Positions 36,131 through 48,059 of a stretch of DNA of 64,000 nucleotides are shown piece by piece. Numbering within the stretch: the first letter of the stretch is position 1; each line of letters begins with the position of its first letter. Where the stretch lies: contig CM034312.1 in assembly GCA_019925795.1 (NCBI GenBank), positions 77,813,528 to 77,877,527 of the forward strand, read 5' to 3'. The DNA comes from Dendrobium chrysotoxum. Its lineage: Eukaryota; Streptophyta; Magnoliopsida; Asparagales; Orchidaceae. Under the pieces are notes generated by a model. That model saw nothing but the letters and a program-made list of their open reading frames with translations. It was not told the DNA's origin and ran no database searches. The position numbers were made by a program, and so were the translations under genes.

Positions 36131-38010
36131 ATCTATGAGCAAAGAAATTATGTTGGAATTATTTCTATTGTATTTAAAATCAATATATTATGTGGAGTAT
36201 TTTCTTGTTATTTGATTCAATTATTATATGCATGAAAGAGACCTGTTGTCGATAGAAGCATCTAATCTCGGAATAAAAAAAAATAATAAAAAAATAGAAA
36301 AAAGAACTAAAAATAATTAGGAAAATGGCTAATTAACCCGATGGTGAAGATCAACCTAGATCCCTTTGAAACTTTACAAATTCTTTAGTTGATGGAGTTT
36401 AGTGTTTTGTAAAGGTAAACTTTTCAACTCATTATTGTACAATGTTTTTGAGGACTATAATTTATGGCACCCTTTTAATAATATTTTTATGATGTACATT
36501 CCGTTGCAGTCACGTGTAAGTTTTCTCATGTTTGAGTGTCTTTTTGTAAATTCATTCTTCATAGAGATGAGCCATCTAACCCAAAATTCTTGATGTTTGA
36601 ATATTCATAACATATATTTTGTGTTTGAGTCTTATGAGTCTGAGCTTAGTGAGCTACAACATCCGTCCCTTCCTTGGGGCAGTCATGGTTGACTACCAAT
36701 CTTTCCGGATTTCTTAAAATCTAACCATATACTTTCTCTAAAGTAAGGGAGGCTATATCCTGGATACTCATCTTAGGGTGTTAGATCTATGTCAGGATCA
36801 CCATTTTATTGTCGTGGCTAAGGAGAGTGTAGATACTCATGTTGAACAAAATTGTTTGATAGGTCCAAATAAAAAAAAATATAATTAATCTATCAATTTT
36901 TCTAGATTTTTAATAATTTCCTTATTTAATATGTTATTAATAAGATGGTTTGTTGCTTCTCCTTGACCACTAGATTTAGGTTGTTTGTTGTGGATTACAT
37001 CAAGTTAACCCTATTATTTGCCCAATGTTCAATGAGTTTCTCAATGGAAAACAACAAATCATTGTTAGAAATAATGTTAAAAAGGATATCCAAATCAACT
37101 GAAGGTTTTTTTATCAGAGATATTTACTTACAATATTAGTTGACAATTATGTTGGGGCTATCAATTTAGCCCATTTTATGATGTAGTTTATTATTACCAA
37201 AATGAACCATCACTATAGTGATTCCATGGGGAAGTAATCAACAAAATTCATCGCTCAAAGGGTAGAAGGCCATGGTGACATGATGGATTGTAGTGGCAAG
37301 CTAGGTTGTCGAGAACATTGCAATGGAATTGGCAACTCTTGCATATCTTTTGAGAATGCTTGTGAATGTTTCTTAATAATTGGCCAGTAGTAGCCTTATT
37401 TGAGATGCTTTTTGCAAGAATTTTGGTGGTAGAATAACTACCGCACTCTCCTAACTGTATTTACTGCAATGCCTCTTAAGCCTCCTAACAGTCTAGGCGC
37501 CTTAGACTAGCTGTTGAGCAATATTTCCTAAACACTATCCAGTTGATAGAAAATAAAAAAAATGACTTGTATTTGATGAATTAGGTTTCTTCTTTTTTCT
37601 CTAGAAGTACTCTATCAAGAGAAAGTATCTTTAGGGAATGAATCAATAGGATGCCTGATCGATGATGTTGACTCCTTCCTTTGGCAGTTGGTCTATCAAT
37701 TTCTTGGGAGGATGTTGCAATGAGGGTTTTTGAACAAGGAGAGTATATTTATGACCCAATTTTCCTCCCTTAACACGTGTGAGATCTTGAAGCTAGTTAT
37801 ATAATTTTAATTTTTTTCTTACTTAAATATCAGAACAATATTGGATCCTACACTTATTAATTCCATACCATCGAGTTCAACATGAGCTAGGAGTTAAGGA
37901 AGATTATCACCTCCTTATTATTGACCATCAGGTTAGGTGTATAATTATAAGTAGTGTCTTACACCCACTTGAATGTTGGTCAACATGAATTTTAACTTTA
38001 GGGATGGTGA
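36130..38010. other. LTR fragment and intergenic DNA (unit B)
   Basis: 36130-36370 is the first part of the LTR-like repeat seen complete at 7270-8300. 36390-36650 is private to unit B. 36650-38010 matches 8757-10107. No gene is recognised. Confidence 0.5.
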
Positions 38011-39125
38011 TGTGTCATGCCTCTAGATAAAAATGTGGAAGAATTGTCTATTTTAATATGTTAATTAATTTACTAGTTGCTAATCTCATTTCAATAAATA
38101 AAATCAGTGAAAGCGACTATGAATTTTTCTAATCTTCTCTTCAATTTATAATATCATTCATTTTCCAAAATTTATATACAATAGCCAGGAGCTAATCAGT
38201 ACATCATTCTATCTTTCTAACTCCTAACTACAAAAGAATAAACAAAAATATATAAAATAAAATAAAACCTAGATCCTGTAATCTCACTCCCTGAATCTTT
38301 ATCCCAACCTAAAAATATGTAACTATAAGGGCATATTGTAGTCAATATGAACAATGTCATTGCATATGAGATGTAAAATTCAATAAAAGCAATGTAACTC
38401 ATGATCAATGAACATTAGCCATATCAAGAATCAATATGTTTTCTCCTTTACTATATTCGTCAGTTATAAGCCAGTTTATACTTTATTTTATTTAAATCAG
38501 TACACCTTATTATTGATTAGATAATTATTATGCTACATCTATCATGTACATGTACATGATTATTCTTATTAAATGCAATGCATCAGATATCATCCTCATC
38601 AATCTTATCTGCCTTATCATTAGTGTTACCTGCTAGTGTGTGAATGGACGTCATATAATAGCAATATTAGATGTAATGTATATCATGTATATCAGTACCG
38701 TTATATTAATCTTATCAGTCATATCATATGCCTATATTAGTCATTTCTTATTTCATATACATACCATACAATATTATGTTACTTATGTAATTTATTATGT
38801 AAGCATATATCATATGCATATACAAGTAAGATAGGATATATGACTATATATGATATTTTTTATGTATCTAGTTTTGGACGCCAACACTACAGAAATCAGT
38901 CTTAATAATATATGTTATGTTGCTAGTAAATCAGTCTCAAATACATATCATAAGTTAAGTAACGTTGATTTAGGAAGTCGTAACTTCCTGCTCGTCGATG
39001 TATCATATCATATCAATCAATATCTTTATACCTCTCTTTTCTACTTAATGTGAGGTCACCCCAATAACATATCTAGATGATGGCTTTGGATGCTTAAGTA
39101 AATCTTTAGCATCTCAAAGGGAACC
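38011..39125 (-). mobile_element. Antisense solo LTR-like remnant (unit B)
   Basis: Duplicate of 10108-11230, starting TGTGTCATGCCTC. It includes the palindrome tcatgtacatgtacatga (38544-38561) also found in unit A. Non-coding. Confidence 0.5.
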
Positions 39126-39134
39126 CATATAAAT

Positions 39135-40268
39135 ATTAAAGTTATTATATAAAGAAAGAATCAATATGTAAAAAAATTATCTTTGTAGAAGGATGTAATG
39201 TACAACTCTTCTTAGTTGGTTTCAAGTAGCTTTGTATATCTTTGATGTTCCTTGGTCTAATAAGTACATACTCTTTAACCATGGACATGTTACAATTTTT
39301 AGACTAGATTAATTTTCATAGATCTTGAAGCTTCCACCATTATGGGGAAACTTTTTAGCTAGGTGACAATACAAAATGAGTTGAGAAGAGGTCAATCGAA
39401 GGTGTTGTCATAGGTGGATGGGGTCTCCATGATTTATCGGCTTCTGAGGAATACTTTGATAATATAACAAACTTAGGTATCATGATTGTGGTCAATATTG
39501 TAAATAAAATTATGAGTTATCATAAGTATTGAGGTCCTTCTACTTGGGAGTATATCACTTATGGAAGTCCTTTTGAATTATTATCACAGTTAAAGCAATG
39601 GGTAAGTTCAAAGGAGAGAGAAGGATATCTCTAAATCCCTTTGAAGGAGAAAGTGCAACTCTCCTTTGGATTGGTAGATGAGGTTGGCAATGCATCTAAA
39701 TACACCCTATTTTAATAATGAAATGTTTGGATATCGCTCTCCTTCCTTTGAATTTGATAATATATCTACTGATGAAATGTCCAAGAAAGGTTTGGAGATC
39801 ATTTGATCATCCAATTAGTTTCCAAAAATTTCTACCTACGGTTCAAATAATTGATTTGGTTAATTTGGACTTGGATCGGACCACGTTTAGGATTGTTGGG
39901 TTAATTTCATCGAGATGTTCAGTTTAACAATAAATTTGTTGAGACTAAGAGTTTTTCAATTGAATATTTTCTCGAGATTCATTGCTCAGTTATAACAGAA
40001 TTTTTTTTAACTTACCATATATAAAAATCTATTTACATCAAGCATTAAATTTAATAATCCTATGGTAATATGATAGTTCTTTATGCATTTTCTAAAACTA
40101 TAATATATATATTTTCAAAATTTATAAATTAAAATTTTACTCAATATAAATGGCATTTTTCTTAAGGCACAATATATTTATGATAAATGTTTCTAGAAAA
40201 TAAATAATAAGATATTTTATTAAATATGAAATATTATTGATAAGTTAAAAATAAAAAGAAAGTAAAAA
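39135..40268. repeat. Segment present in unit B only, related to 3160-3680
   Basis: About 1.13 kb that interrupts the A/B alignment. 39530-39990 is similar to 3160-3680 left of unit A. Either it is an insertion of that repeat or unit A lost it. No coding sequence was recognised. Confidence 0.5.
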
Positions 40269-40657
40269 AAAGAAATAAGTAAAAACGTTTTATAAAAAGA
40301 CAAATTATTAACTTTTTTCATTTCTATAAAATTTATTAAATTTTTAGCAATAAATATAAGTTTTAATTTATTTGTGTGTAAGATTAATCACTTCATCGTC
40401 CATCTAATTTTAAAAAGCCAACTAAAATATTCTTAACTGACAACAGATAACGGTAAGAAGATCATTTTGTACAATTTTTTTAAAAGATAAAACCGTTACA
40501 ACAACCATCAGTTAAAATGAACTCTAAATCCTAAAGTGAAGAAATAATTCAAAATTAAAATTTCAAATTTCACCTCATCAATTTCTCATCCTATGGCAAC
40601 TCAGAACTCATTCAACATTTCGACTCCTGTTTCCAAAAAAAGCGCAAGAAAGCTCTC

Positions 40658-40730
40658 ATGGCTTCTCTTCATCCGATCATTATCCGAAACTTCTACATCG
40701 AATCCGCCTCCTATTTTAGTTTTGCTCCTT
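40658..40730 (+). pseudogene. CAF1 copy reduced to its first codons by internal deletion
   Basis: The leader and first roughly 23 codons of a CAF1 copy are present (start ATGGCTTCTCTTCATCC), then the sequence jumps directly into what is CAF1 3'-flanking sequence in unit A (equivalent to 12553 onward). Compared with 11685-12489, about 817 bp covering nearly the whole coding region is gone. A TCCT tetranucleotide sits at both ends of the lost segment in the undeleted copy. The short open frame here is an artefact of the junction. Confidence 0.85.
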
Positions 40731-43700
40731 ACGATGCATAACAATTTTGTTATAAGACATATCTATTTAATAAAGGTTCGGAAAGTGGAATCTTGTTGAT
40801 AGTAATAATGCTGATACAAAAATCAATTTTAGTGTTGATAGTTTCAATTTTATATTACACTCTCATCTTTTTGAACGTAGAATGGTTGGTTGATCTTTTG
40901 GTTTTATGCATAAAATAGTTTTTTATCAATAATTTGTTGAATAATCTGATTATTCTGACCTAAATTTGATCAGCATAAATTGTTCGGCATAAATCTGATC
41001 ATTTTTCTTCTTGTTGTTTACATAATTAAATCATATTTAAGAGCAATTCAGTTTATGAGGAATGGATAGATGCATTGCATGAAAAATTGGCAACTGAAAT
41101 GAGAGCTTAAGATATACTTTTTTACGGCAATAATAACTACTTGGAAAGTAAAATAAAATGATTGATCTCATATTTTTATATAATCATCAAATGTTGGGCC
41201 CCTCATTTAAGAGGATTTCACTCATGTCAAATTGAAGATTGAGATGAGGGAAAGCTATATACCCAACTTCCTTGTCTGTCATTTATCTTTTATTGGTATA
41301 TACCCAACCTCCTTGTCTGTCATTTAACTTTGCTTGGTAACTAACATTTTCCCAACACCTTTTCATGATTGCCTTCAACAGTAACTTGAAGTATTCGAGA
41401 ACATCTTTCATTTACCAAAACCATCCTATTGTAACTCGATCTGCAAGACCAACTCGCATCCTGCATGCTTCCATGTTGCCAGCTATCATTTACATTTCTT
41501 CTCTTATTCCTGAGCAATTGCTCAGCTCATTATTACTATTCACCCTAACAATTCATCTACCTAACATTGCTTTTGACTTAGCATATGCACATCAAGGCTT
41601 GACTCCTCCTTCTCCTCCCAAACACATCCATGAAAACAACCCCTTACTTGCTACTTCTTCATTCAATAATGTACTCATCCAGCTATCTAACTAATTCCAA
41701 TCACCTCTCATGAATCTGCCAATTCTTTCTTAACTATAGCAAATAAGATTACACATTAGATTTCAATAATTATTGAATCTAATTCAATGCCGAACATTTC
41801 TATGTTAGAGGCAAATCTCAAAGCCTATTGTGAAGCTTTATGAATTTCTTGATATGTAACCATGAAATTAATTTTAACTAAAGAACATGATGTGTCTAAG
41901 ATGAACAAAATATACTTGGAAGATATTCCATAAATACAAAAAACTAGTAGGAATATTATGCAATATCTAATTTCAATATGGTTGGTGATTATTGATAAAA
42001 TATTACCTAAAAGTTCTAAATGAAGTAGTTAATATTAAGCCCCATTCAATTTAATATGTAAATGCTGCTCAAGATCTCATCAAATCTAATATTAAGCCAC
42101 ATGCTCAAACCAATCATTCATTCTTGATGAAAGTTAACGAAAGCGTAAATGAATGATGTATATTGGTTTGATGAGAAAATGAAAAAAAGGAAAATTTCAC
42201 GTTTAAATACACAAACTCCACTCCAACAATAGCGCTACCTTATACTCCTTGCATGTTTAAGCATAAGTGCGATGATATGATTAAGCATAATTGTGAGCTT
42301 AATAATTATGTGTTTGATGATGTGTTAGCTTAAACAAAGATTTTTAACTCACTATGTTATTGCACCTAAGTTTAAAGAGTTTCTAATAAACTTTTTTCCT
42401 GCCCCCTAATACTTAAAGATGGAGATACATATATCACAAGAACCAAATTACTCCAATATCACACCAATATCATAGTGAGTTTGATGGTAATGCTGTGAGA
42501 ATATTGGATATCTATGTTATTGATCAAGTATGACTAAAATATACCTTCTAAGGCTCACTGCTATGTTTTCAATGAACACAAGTGTAACTGCAACCAAAGA
42601 GCTAAAATTTCACAGTATCCATTCTATGTCAAATTCCACTCAACTGCACTATTTGCACAAAACAACATCCGAGTCCATTGATGGCAAAACCTGCAATAGT
42701 TGAATTTTACATAATCATGGCATGTAATCACTGTGAAATAAGTATCTTCACTAAACAAAAGAAACAAAATTTCAACCATTCAATAATCATCATCAAATTC
42801 CTCCATCCAACAAACAAATTCACGCCCCTTTCCAGTAACTATGTGAAGCAAAGGAACTTTCAACTTGGATAAATTAAAACAAAATCTTAAATAAATCACA
42901 GTCTCTTAGTCGTTGCCACCACTTGTGTTCAGGTAAATGGTCAAAAGATTTGGATCTAAATTATCTGATAAGCATCACTGACTTTCACAGATAACTAATT
43001 AAAGTAAGAGCAAGAAGGAAAAATGGCTATCAATTCTAAGATCTGTCTTAATAATTACCAGGAAGAAGCTTGTCCCAGTTGAGCATATCCTCAAGTATTT
43101 GCTAACATTCCCTAGTATCCTTTAGGAAGCCCTGCTTTGTTGCCTCTTTAATCATTTCATTCCACTTTTGATCAGCCTTCTTGGAATCATCCATGGAGGA
43201 AGAGGAAGAAAATGTGGCACATTCAGATGCACAATTGTGGAAGAAAAATGAGTAATGCATTTTGAAGATTTATTTTGAATAATATAAAAATTTAAAAATT
43301 AAATTTGAAGTAGTTCATTATAAAGATTCAAGTGTTCATCAATCAAGAAAATCTATGTTGAGTTGTCTTTTGATGATTTTTTTCTTATTCTCTATTGGAA
43401 AATTTTAATTGTTTTTTTATATTGTGCTTTGCAAAATAAATTTTGTATATATTATTTTTTAGCTTAGTAATTCTCATATATTGGAGTTTTGGGTTGCATA
43501 TCCAATGAAGGATAAGTATTTTTATAACACTTGGCTAATAAGAAGAGTTTGATGATTGTTATGATGTCTCAAACTACTCTTAGAATGAAATGATTTGACT
43601 AATTGTTTCAAGTTGTTATGGTAATCCTAATACAAGTGGGATGGTGTTGGGTGTGGGCATAGATCATTGATATGATAAAATTGGTGGATGGGTGGCTCTT

Positions 43701-44324
43701 TTAAGTGCCTATGAGAGTAAGGATATATTTGGTAAAGTTTTATTTCGAGTGAAATTTAGGGTTGGGAAGATGTGGTGGTCAACCATCCCAATTCCAGCTA
43801 CAAGCAACTAGCCAAGATATGGAGTCGTAGGTTCTACCCAGTATAACTTCCTCTCTAGAAGCCCAAATGACATGAAATAAAAACTAAATTTTCATAAATC
43901 ATGAAGCTTCCACCATAACTAGAAAACTTTATAGCTTGATGTCCAGTGTATAAATTAATAATATTCTTATTAACTTCAAATTCTATTAAGAAGGTAAAAA
44001 TAAAAAAATAAGTAAAATCATTTTTAAAAAAAGTACTAATTAATTTAAGATTTTTCATTTTTATAATTTTATTAACATAAATTTACTATATAATCTATTT
44101 TATTCCAAGAAGCCAACAAAAATATTTTATTAACATTTTTCATTCCTTGACATATTTTTTTAAAAAAATAAAACGGTTACAATAACTGTCACTCAAAATT
44201 AAAATTTCAAATTTCACCTCCTCAATCTCTCAAATTGTGAACGACGCATTTCAAATTTAAAATAAAGTATTACCGTTAGCAGAGAATCTCAAACAAAATA
44301 TATGCATATCTGTATCTATATACA
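40731..44324. other. Intergenic part of unit B
   Basis: Collinear with 12557-16471. Apart from the mS35-like fragment at 43050-43240 nothing coding is visible. 41281-41330 contains a short local duplication of the tatacccaac-ctccttgtctgtca block not seen in unit A. Confidence 0.5.
43050..43240 (-). pseudogene. Fragment of the mS35-like gene (unit B), internally deleted
   Basis: Duplicate of the fragment at 14836-15400. A deletion fuses the first-exon piece directly to the KWNEMIKE block, removing the intron and the acidic region. The remaining part, ending in NWDKLLP, is in places closer to the family pattern than the unit-A copy, for example ATKQGFLKD. Not functional. Confidence 0.6.
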
Positions 44325-44344
44325 TATCTATATATATATCATCC

Positions 44345-44844
44345 NNNNNNNNNNNNNNNNNNNNNNNNNNNNNNNNNNNNNNNNNNNNNNNNNNNNNNNN
44401 NNNNNNNNNNNNNNNNNNNNNNNNNNNNNNNNNNNNNNNNNNNNNNNNNNNNNNNNNNNNNNNNNNNNNNNNNNNNNNNNNNNNNNNNNNNNNNNNNNNN
44501 NNNNNNNNNNNNNNNNNNNNNNNNNNNNNNNNNNNNNNNNNNNNNNNNNNNNNNNNNNNNNNNNNNNNNNNNNNNNNNNNNNNNNNNNNNNNNNNNNNNN
44601 NNNNNNNNNNNNNNNNNNNNNNNNNNNNNNNNNNNNNNNNNNNNNNNNNNNNNNNNNNNNNNNNNNNNNNNNNNNNNNNNNNNNNNNNNNNNNNNNNNNN
44701 NNNNNNNNNNNNNNNNNNNNNNNNNNNNNNNNNNNNNNNNNNNNNNNNNNNNNNNNNNNNNNNNNNNNNNNNNNNNNNNNNNNNNNNNNNNNNNNNNNNN
44801 NNNNNNNNNNNNNNNNNNNNNNNNNNNNNNNNNNNNNNNNNNNN
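44345..44844. other. Assembly gap of 500 N, probably hiding a CAF1 copy
   Basis: Exactly 500 Ns, a typical placeholder for a gap of unknown size. The last bases before it (44325-44344) match 16472-16496, the TATA region and first leader bases of the intact CAF1. The missing sequence should therefore begin with a CAF1 leader and coding region. To the right the sequence is inside a Tat-type retroelement, so the true gap is probably several kilobases. Open frames running through the Ns are meaningless. Confidence 0.8.
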
Positions 44845-44846
44845 TG

Positions 44847-45765
44847 ATAGTTTAACACATCCTCTGGAATATATGACTTGGATGTGAAGCTCGGGGGATC
44901 TTTGCTAACAACTGTCAAAACTTCATCTGCCCTCTTCTTCCTCGTTGCCTGCAAACCTCTTCCTCGCTCCCTGGTCGCTTGGAGTGGTTCTTTTGGGGGA
45001 CCACTTCTGGAACTCTAGCAGACTTCTTCAACATTTGAGCATGTGATCTCCCTGCTTAAGTAGATAATCCGATCTTGAACAAGTACTCCTCATCTACATA
45101 TCTACTCAAGTAACACACCTCGTAGTGTAGAGCATCCAAATCAGGGAGTTTGAGTATCCTCAGCAAATCTTCTGCTCCGATGTGAAGGGGGACATGTAGC
45201 TCTTTCAACTTCCCCCACTTCTCCTGAAGACCCCAATCATTCTGCACATAAAAGAAGTTGCTGATCCAACCTCTCAAGGGGTCTCGAGTGCGGATGTCCA
45301 ACCACTTGGACCTGAATGAAATACGTCCCTGCGCATCGCTAAAAAGACGCCCCATCCGAGAAAGGCACTCTGAGGAAAGTACCACTCCACGGTCTCTGAA
45401 AAGTACGATCATGCCCATCACGATCGACATTGCTCTGTAGGAAATTGAGACAAGCATACCCCACGAATCGTCAGAATATCGATCAGTTCGGAGGAAGGAG
45501 AAATCGTAGTCCCGCTCGCAGACTAAATTCATACACCGTCACATATCCAGGGGGAGGGAAGCAGGCACGATCAGTTCTGGCCGGCACCTTCATCACCAAA
45601 TCATTAGGAAAATGAATTTTTTCCTAAATGAGATGAAAGAGTCTTCAGTGACGGTAGAAATCACATCGTCAGCCTTCGGCGCCTTTTGGGTCCTCTTTGG
45701 AACTTCAGATCGTTGCGCATGACGGTCTTCTGAAGGAATTTTTGAGGAGGCAGGATCACCCATTT
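44847..45765 (-). pseudogene. Antisense extra ORF (aORF) of a Tat/Ogre-lineage gypsy element, decayed
   Basis: The minus-strand reading starts at an ATG near 45763 and runs into the gap. The best frame (45056-45532) contains RDPLRGWISNFFYVQNDWG and LKLPDLDALHYEV, which fit the plant 'putative gypsy-type transposon' domain. A frameshift near 45490-45530, a stop at about 45056 and another frameshift near 44950 disable it. It lies opposite to, and just upstream of, a plus-strand polypurine tract and LTR (46561-47609). Extra antisense ORFs in this position are known for Tat-lineage elements. Its function is unknown. Confidence 0.65.
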
Positions 45766-46021
45766 TGCTTCCTTTACTAAAGAGGGGCGCAAATCTAAGT
45801 AGGGAAAATCACCTACGAAAGACTGCGGAAAGCCTCCGAAGTAGGAAGAAAAAGGGAGGAAAAATGGAGGGAGGAAGGGGGAAAGCCGCTAACTTCTGTG
45901 CAAAGGAGGGGCGCCGAATCAAGTAGGGAAAGTCACCAACTTAAAAACGGCGGAAAGCCTCAAAATGCCAAAAGCTAGAAGGTCAGGAGAGGAGAAAGAA
46001 AGGAGTATTTTGACCCCTACC

Positions 46022-46034
46022 CCAAGGGGTGTAT
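46022..46034 (-). promoter_or_regulatory. TATA box of the antisense ORF
   Basis: The minus strand reads CCTATAAATACACCCC about 260 bases upstream of the aORF start codon near 45763, followed by a leader of ordinary composition. It lies outside the LTR, so the antisense ORF appears to have its own promoter. Inferred from sequence only. Confidence 0.5.
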
Positions 46035-46198
46035 TTATAGGATAAAAAGAGAGGGAGTTATTGAAGAAAAAGGGGGAAAATATTTAAAAATTGGAGGAGA
46101 GGGCTTCTAGAAGAAATTTCGAATTTTTCGGAATTTTTAAAAAAATTTTTGAAATTTTTTCGGATTTTTTAATCCCATGTGGGACCCACATTTTTTAA

Positions 46199-46223
46199 AT
46201 ATATATATATATATATATATATA
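46199..46223. repeat. (AT)n microsatellite
   Basis: About 25 bp dinucleotide run between the antisense promoter region and a GC-rich block (46230-46340, over 75% G+C by eye). Confidence 0.95.
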
Positions 46224-46560
46224 AATTAACCGCGCAGGCGCGGTTCCGCGCGCGGACGCGCCGGTTAGCGCGGGCGCCGCCACGGGCGGCGGCGGCAGGC
46301 AGGGGCCGGCCGGTTCGGCCGCCTACGCGTTCCCAGGCTCCGATTTTGGGCCCAGACGGTCCAAATTCGACGTTTTTAGGGTCCCTAGACACGTTTTTTC
46401 GACGTTCCGGACTCAATTTGACACTTTCGGAGCTCAACGGGGCCTCTATGGTTGGGTTCGAGCAAACATTTAATTTTTGGAACGCAATTTTTTGCGATTC
46501 AGCCAATGTAAAATACCGGAACAAGTATTTTCGGACTCGTGGAGCTTCGACGTCCGAAAA

Positions 46561-46572
46561 TAGGGGGGCAAC
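46561..46572 (+). other. Polypurine tract of the Tat-type element
   Basis: TAGGGGGGCAAC lies directly before the LTR start TGATAC, the expected plus-strand primer site for reverse transcription. Confidence 0.7.
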
Positions 46573-47609
46573 TGATACATCGCCAAAAAATCATCTTGAT
46601 CGGGCACGAATCTCGAGGAAAAACTCAAGTTGGAAACTTCAAAAATTATTTCGGAGACCATTTAAACTCCGATTTCAGCAAACTTATAGTCGAACTGAGC
46701 GTCTCAGAAATACGAATCCAACGACACCAAATTCGACTCAATCTGAGCCCAAGTGAGTCCAAATCAAGTACCCGAAGCGCTGTTGGAAGCATCAAACAGC
46801 TATTTGAGTTACCAAACGGTCTTCGATTTTGATGAGCTTATAGTCGAATCGAGCGTCTCGATGAGACGAATCCAACGAGCCCAAGATCGTAGAATTCTGA
46901 TATCATTAAGACCTTCAAATCCTCGATAAACGGTTCATGATCAAGGGATTCAATATCAACCGTTCATCCGGATCACTCCGTATTTGCCCCTGATCCCTCA
47001 CATATTTACGGGCTATGCCACTCCAGAAAAACTATAAATAGCCCCTCATTTCTCTTAAAAAGGGACCAAAGCCAAGAAGAGAAGAAGAGAAGGAAGAGAA
47101 GAAGAAGAGAAGAGAAGTCTAGGAGGGAATAACTCCTCCTCGACCACCGTCGGAACACCGTCGGAACTCCGCCGGAACTCCGCCAACACCACCGAAGCAC
47201 CACCAGGCGCCCGAGGGGCGCCGGAGCTCTGGCCGACACGGGTGCAACGTCGAAATTCTGCCCGACGCCGGAAATCTACCCGACGCCGAGTAACGCCGGA
47301 CTTCTTTCCAAGTGACGCCGGAATTCTGCTCGACACCCCGAGTGACGTCGGAACTCTGCTTGTCCTTGTAACTGATACTCATTGTAATTTGATCGTCCTG
47401 AATTTAAAGGACGAATCAGCCTCGTGTATTTTAAACAACACTAGTGGAACTCTTTCAACTAGGCGTGGCCCCGTGGTTTTTCCCTTTCCAGGGTTTTTCA
47501 CGTAAAAATCCTGGTGTTACTATTTCGATTCTGTTTGTGTGCTGGATATACGTACAACGCTGAGACGAAAAATTAAAATATATCGCCGCGTATATTTGAG
47601 TCCGCAACA
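46573..47609 (+). mobile_element. 3' LTR of a Tat-type gypsy element
   Basis: 1037 bp beginning TGATACATCGCC after a polypurine tract and ending CCGCAACA. It contains a TATA box (actataaata, 47031-47040) and a U5 block with ggtttttccctttcc and a following ttcacgtaaaaa. Because the internal side lies to the left, this is the 3' LTR. The 5' part of the element is in or beyond the gap. The GC-rich gcc/gac-rich segment 47140-47350 yields several long spurious frames. Confidence 0.7.
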
Positions 47610-47936
47610 CATGATTTTTAAATATTTTTAACACTATTGTCATTAAAATCATGAATGTTAATATATTTTAAGTGTATTTTTTATTAATATATTTTAAACG
47701 AGTGGGCTCATGTGCTAATGAGTTGATTCAAGTTGACTCAGTAGAGCATCGAGCTCGACTCATGAGCTATTTATCAAGTCGAGTTCGAGCCGGTTCACGA
47801 GTTTGTTTGACTCACCATGCCCTTGCTTGCTTCATATATACTTTAAAAAAATGATGAGAAACTCTTATGTTAATTTTGAAATAAGTGGAATATGCAAATA
47901 TGTATAATATTTTTATTGTATTAATTTAATATAAAT
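47610..47936. other. Flank of the Tat LTR
   Basis: 47700-47830 holds gagctcgactcatgag and gtcgagttcgagccgg motifs typical of dispersed plant repeat DNA. No gene. Confidence 0.4.
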
Positions 47937-47939
47937 TTA

Positions 47940-48059
47940 GGCTTCGTTTGGGACGGCTTTTTTGTTACTTCTTAAAGCAGCTTTTTAGTTAAAAACTTAA
48001 AATTTTTATACTAGAAAGCTGCTTTAAAAAGCAATAAGAAAGTCATCCCAAACGAAGCC
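47940..48059. mobile_element. Tourist-like (PIF/Harbinger) MITE
   Basis: A 120-bp near-perfect hairpin. The ends GGCTTCGTTTGGGA and its reverse complement match over 14 of 14 bases, and the arms continue to pair inward. It is flanked by 3-bp target duplications TTA (47937-47939 and 48060-48062), the TWA target of PIF/Harbinger elements. Relatives lie at 48209, 48572, 48699 and 53166. Confidence 0.85.

Larger units (their letters stand above)
31038..44344 (+). repeat. Segmental duplication, unit B
   Basis: Direct copy of unit A, about 13.3 kb up to the assembly gap. It has its own insertions or retained segments at 33145-33710, 34415-35640, 36390-36650 and 39135-40268, and deletions within its CAF1 and mS35-like copies. 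A short direct repeat (31196-31229 and 31321-31353) is private to this unit. The right boundary is unknown because of the Ns. Confidence 0.9.

Noticed and set aside
44302..44954. Two long frames made mostly of unknown residues
   Set aside because: They read through the N gap. Only the real bases on the right (part of the antisense retroelement ORF) carry information.
46195..46832. Several overlapping frames of 63-136 codons
   Set aside because: They fall in the GC-rich pre-LTR block and the Tat LTR and have no domain. High G+C simply lowers stop frequency.
47006..47505. Arg/Ser-rich frames on both strands
   Set aside because: They are read from the degenerate gccgga-rich part of the LTR; LTRs of this type are non-coding.
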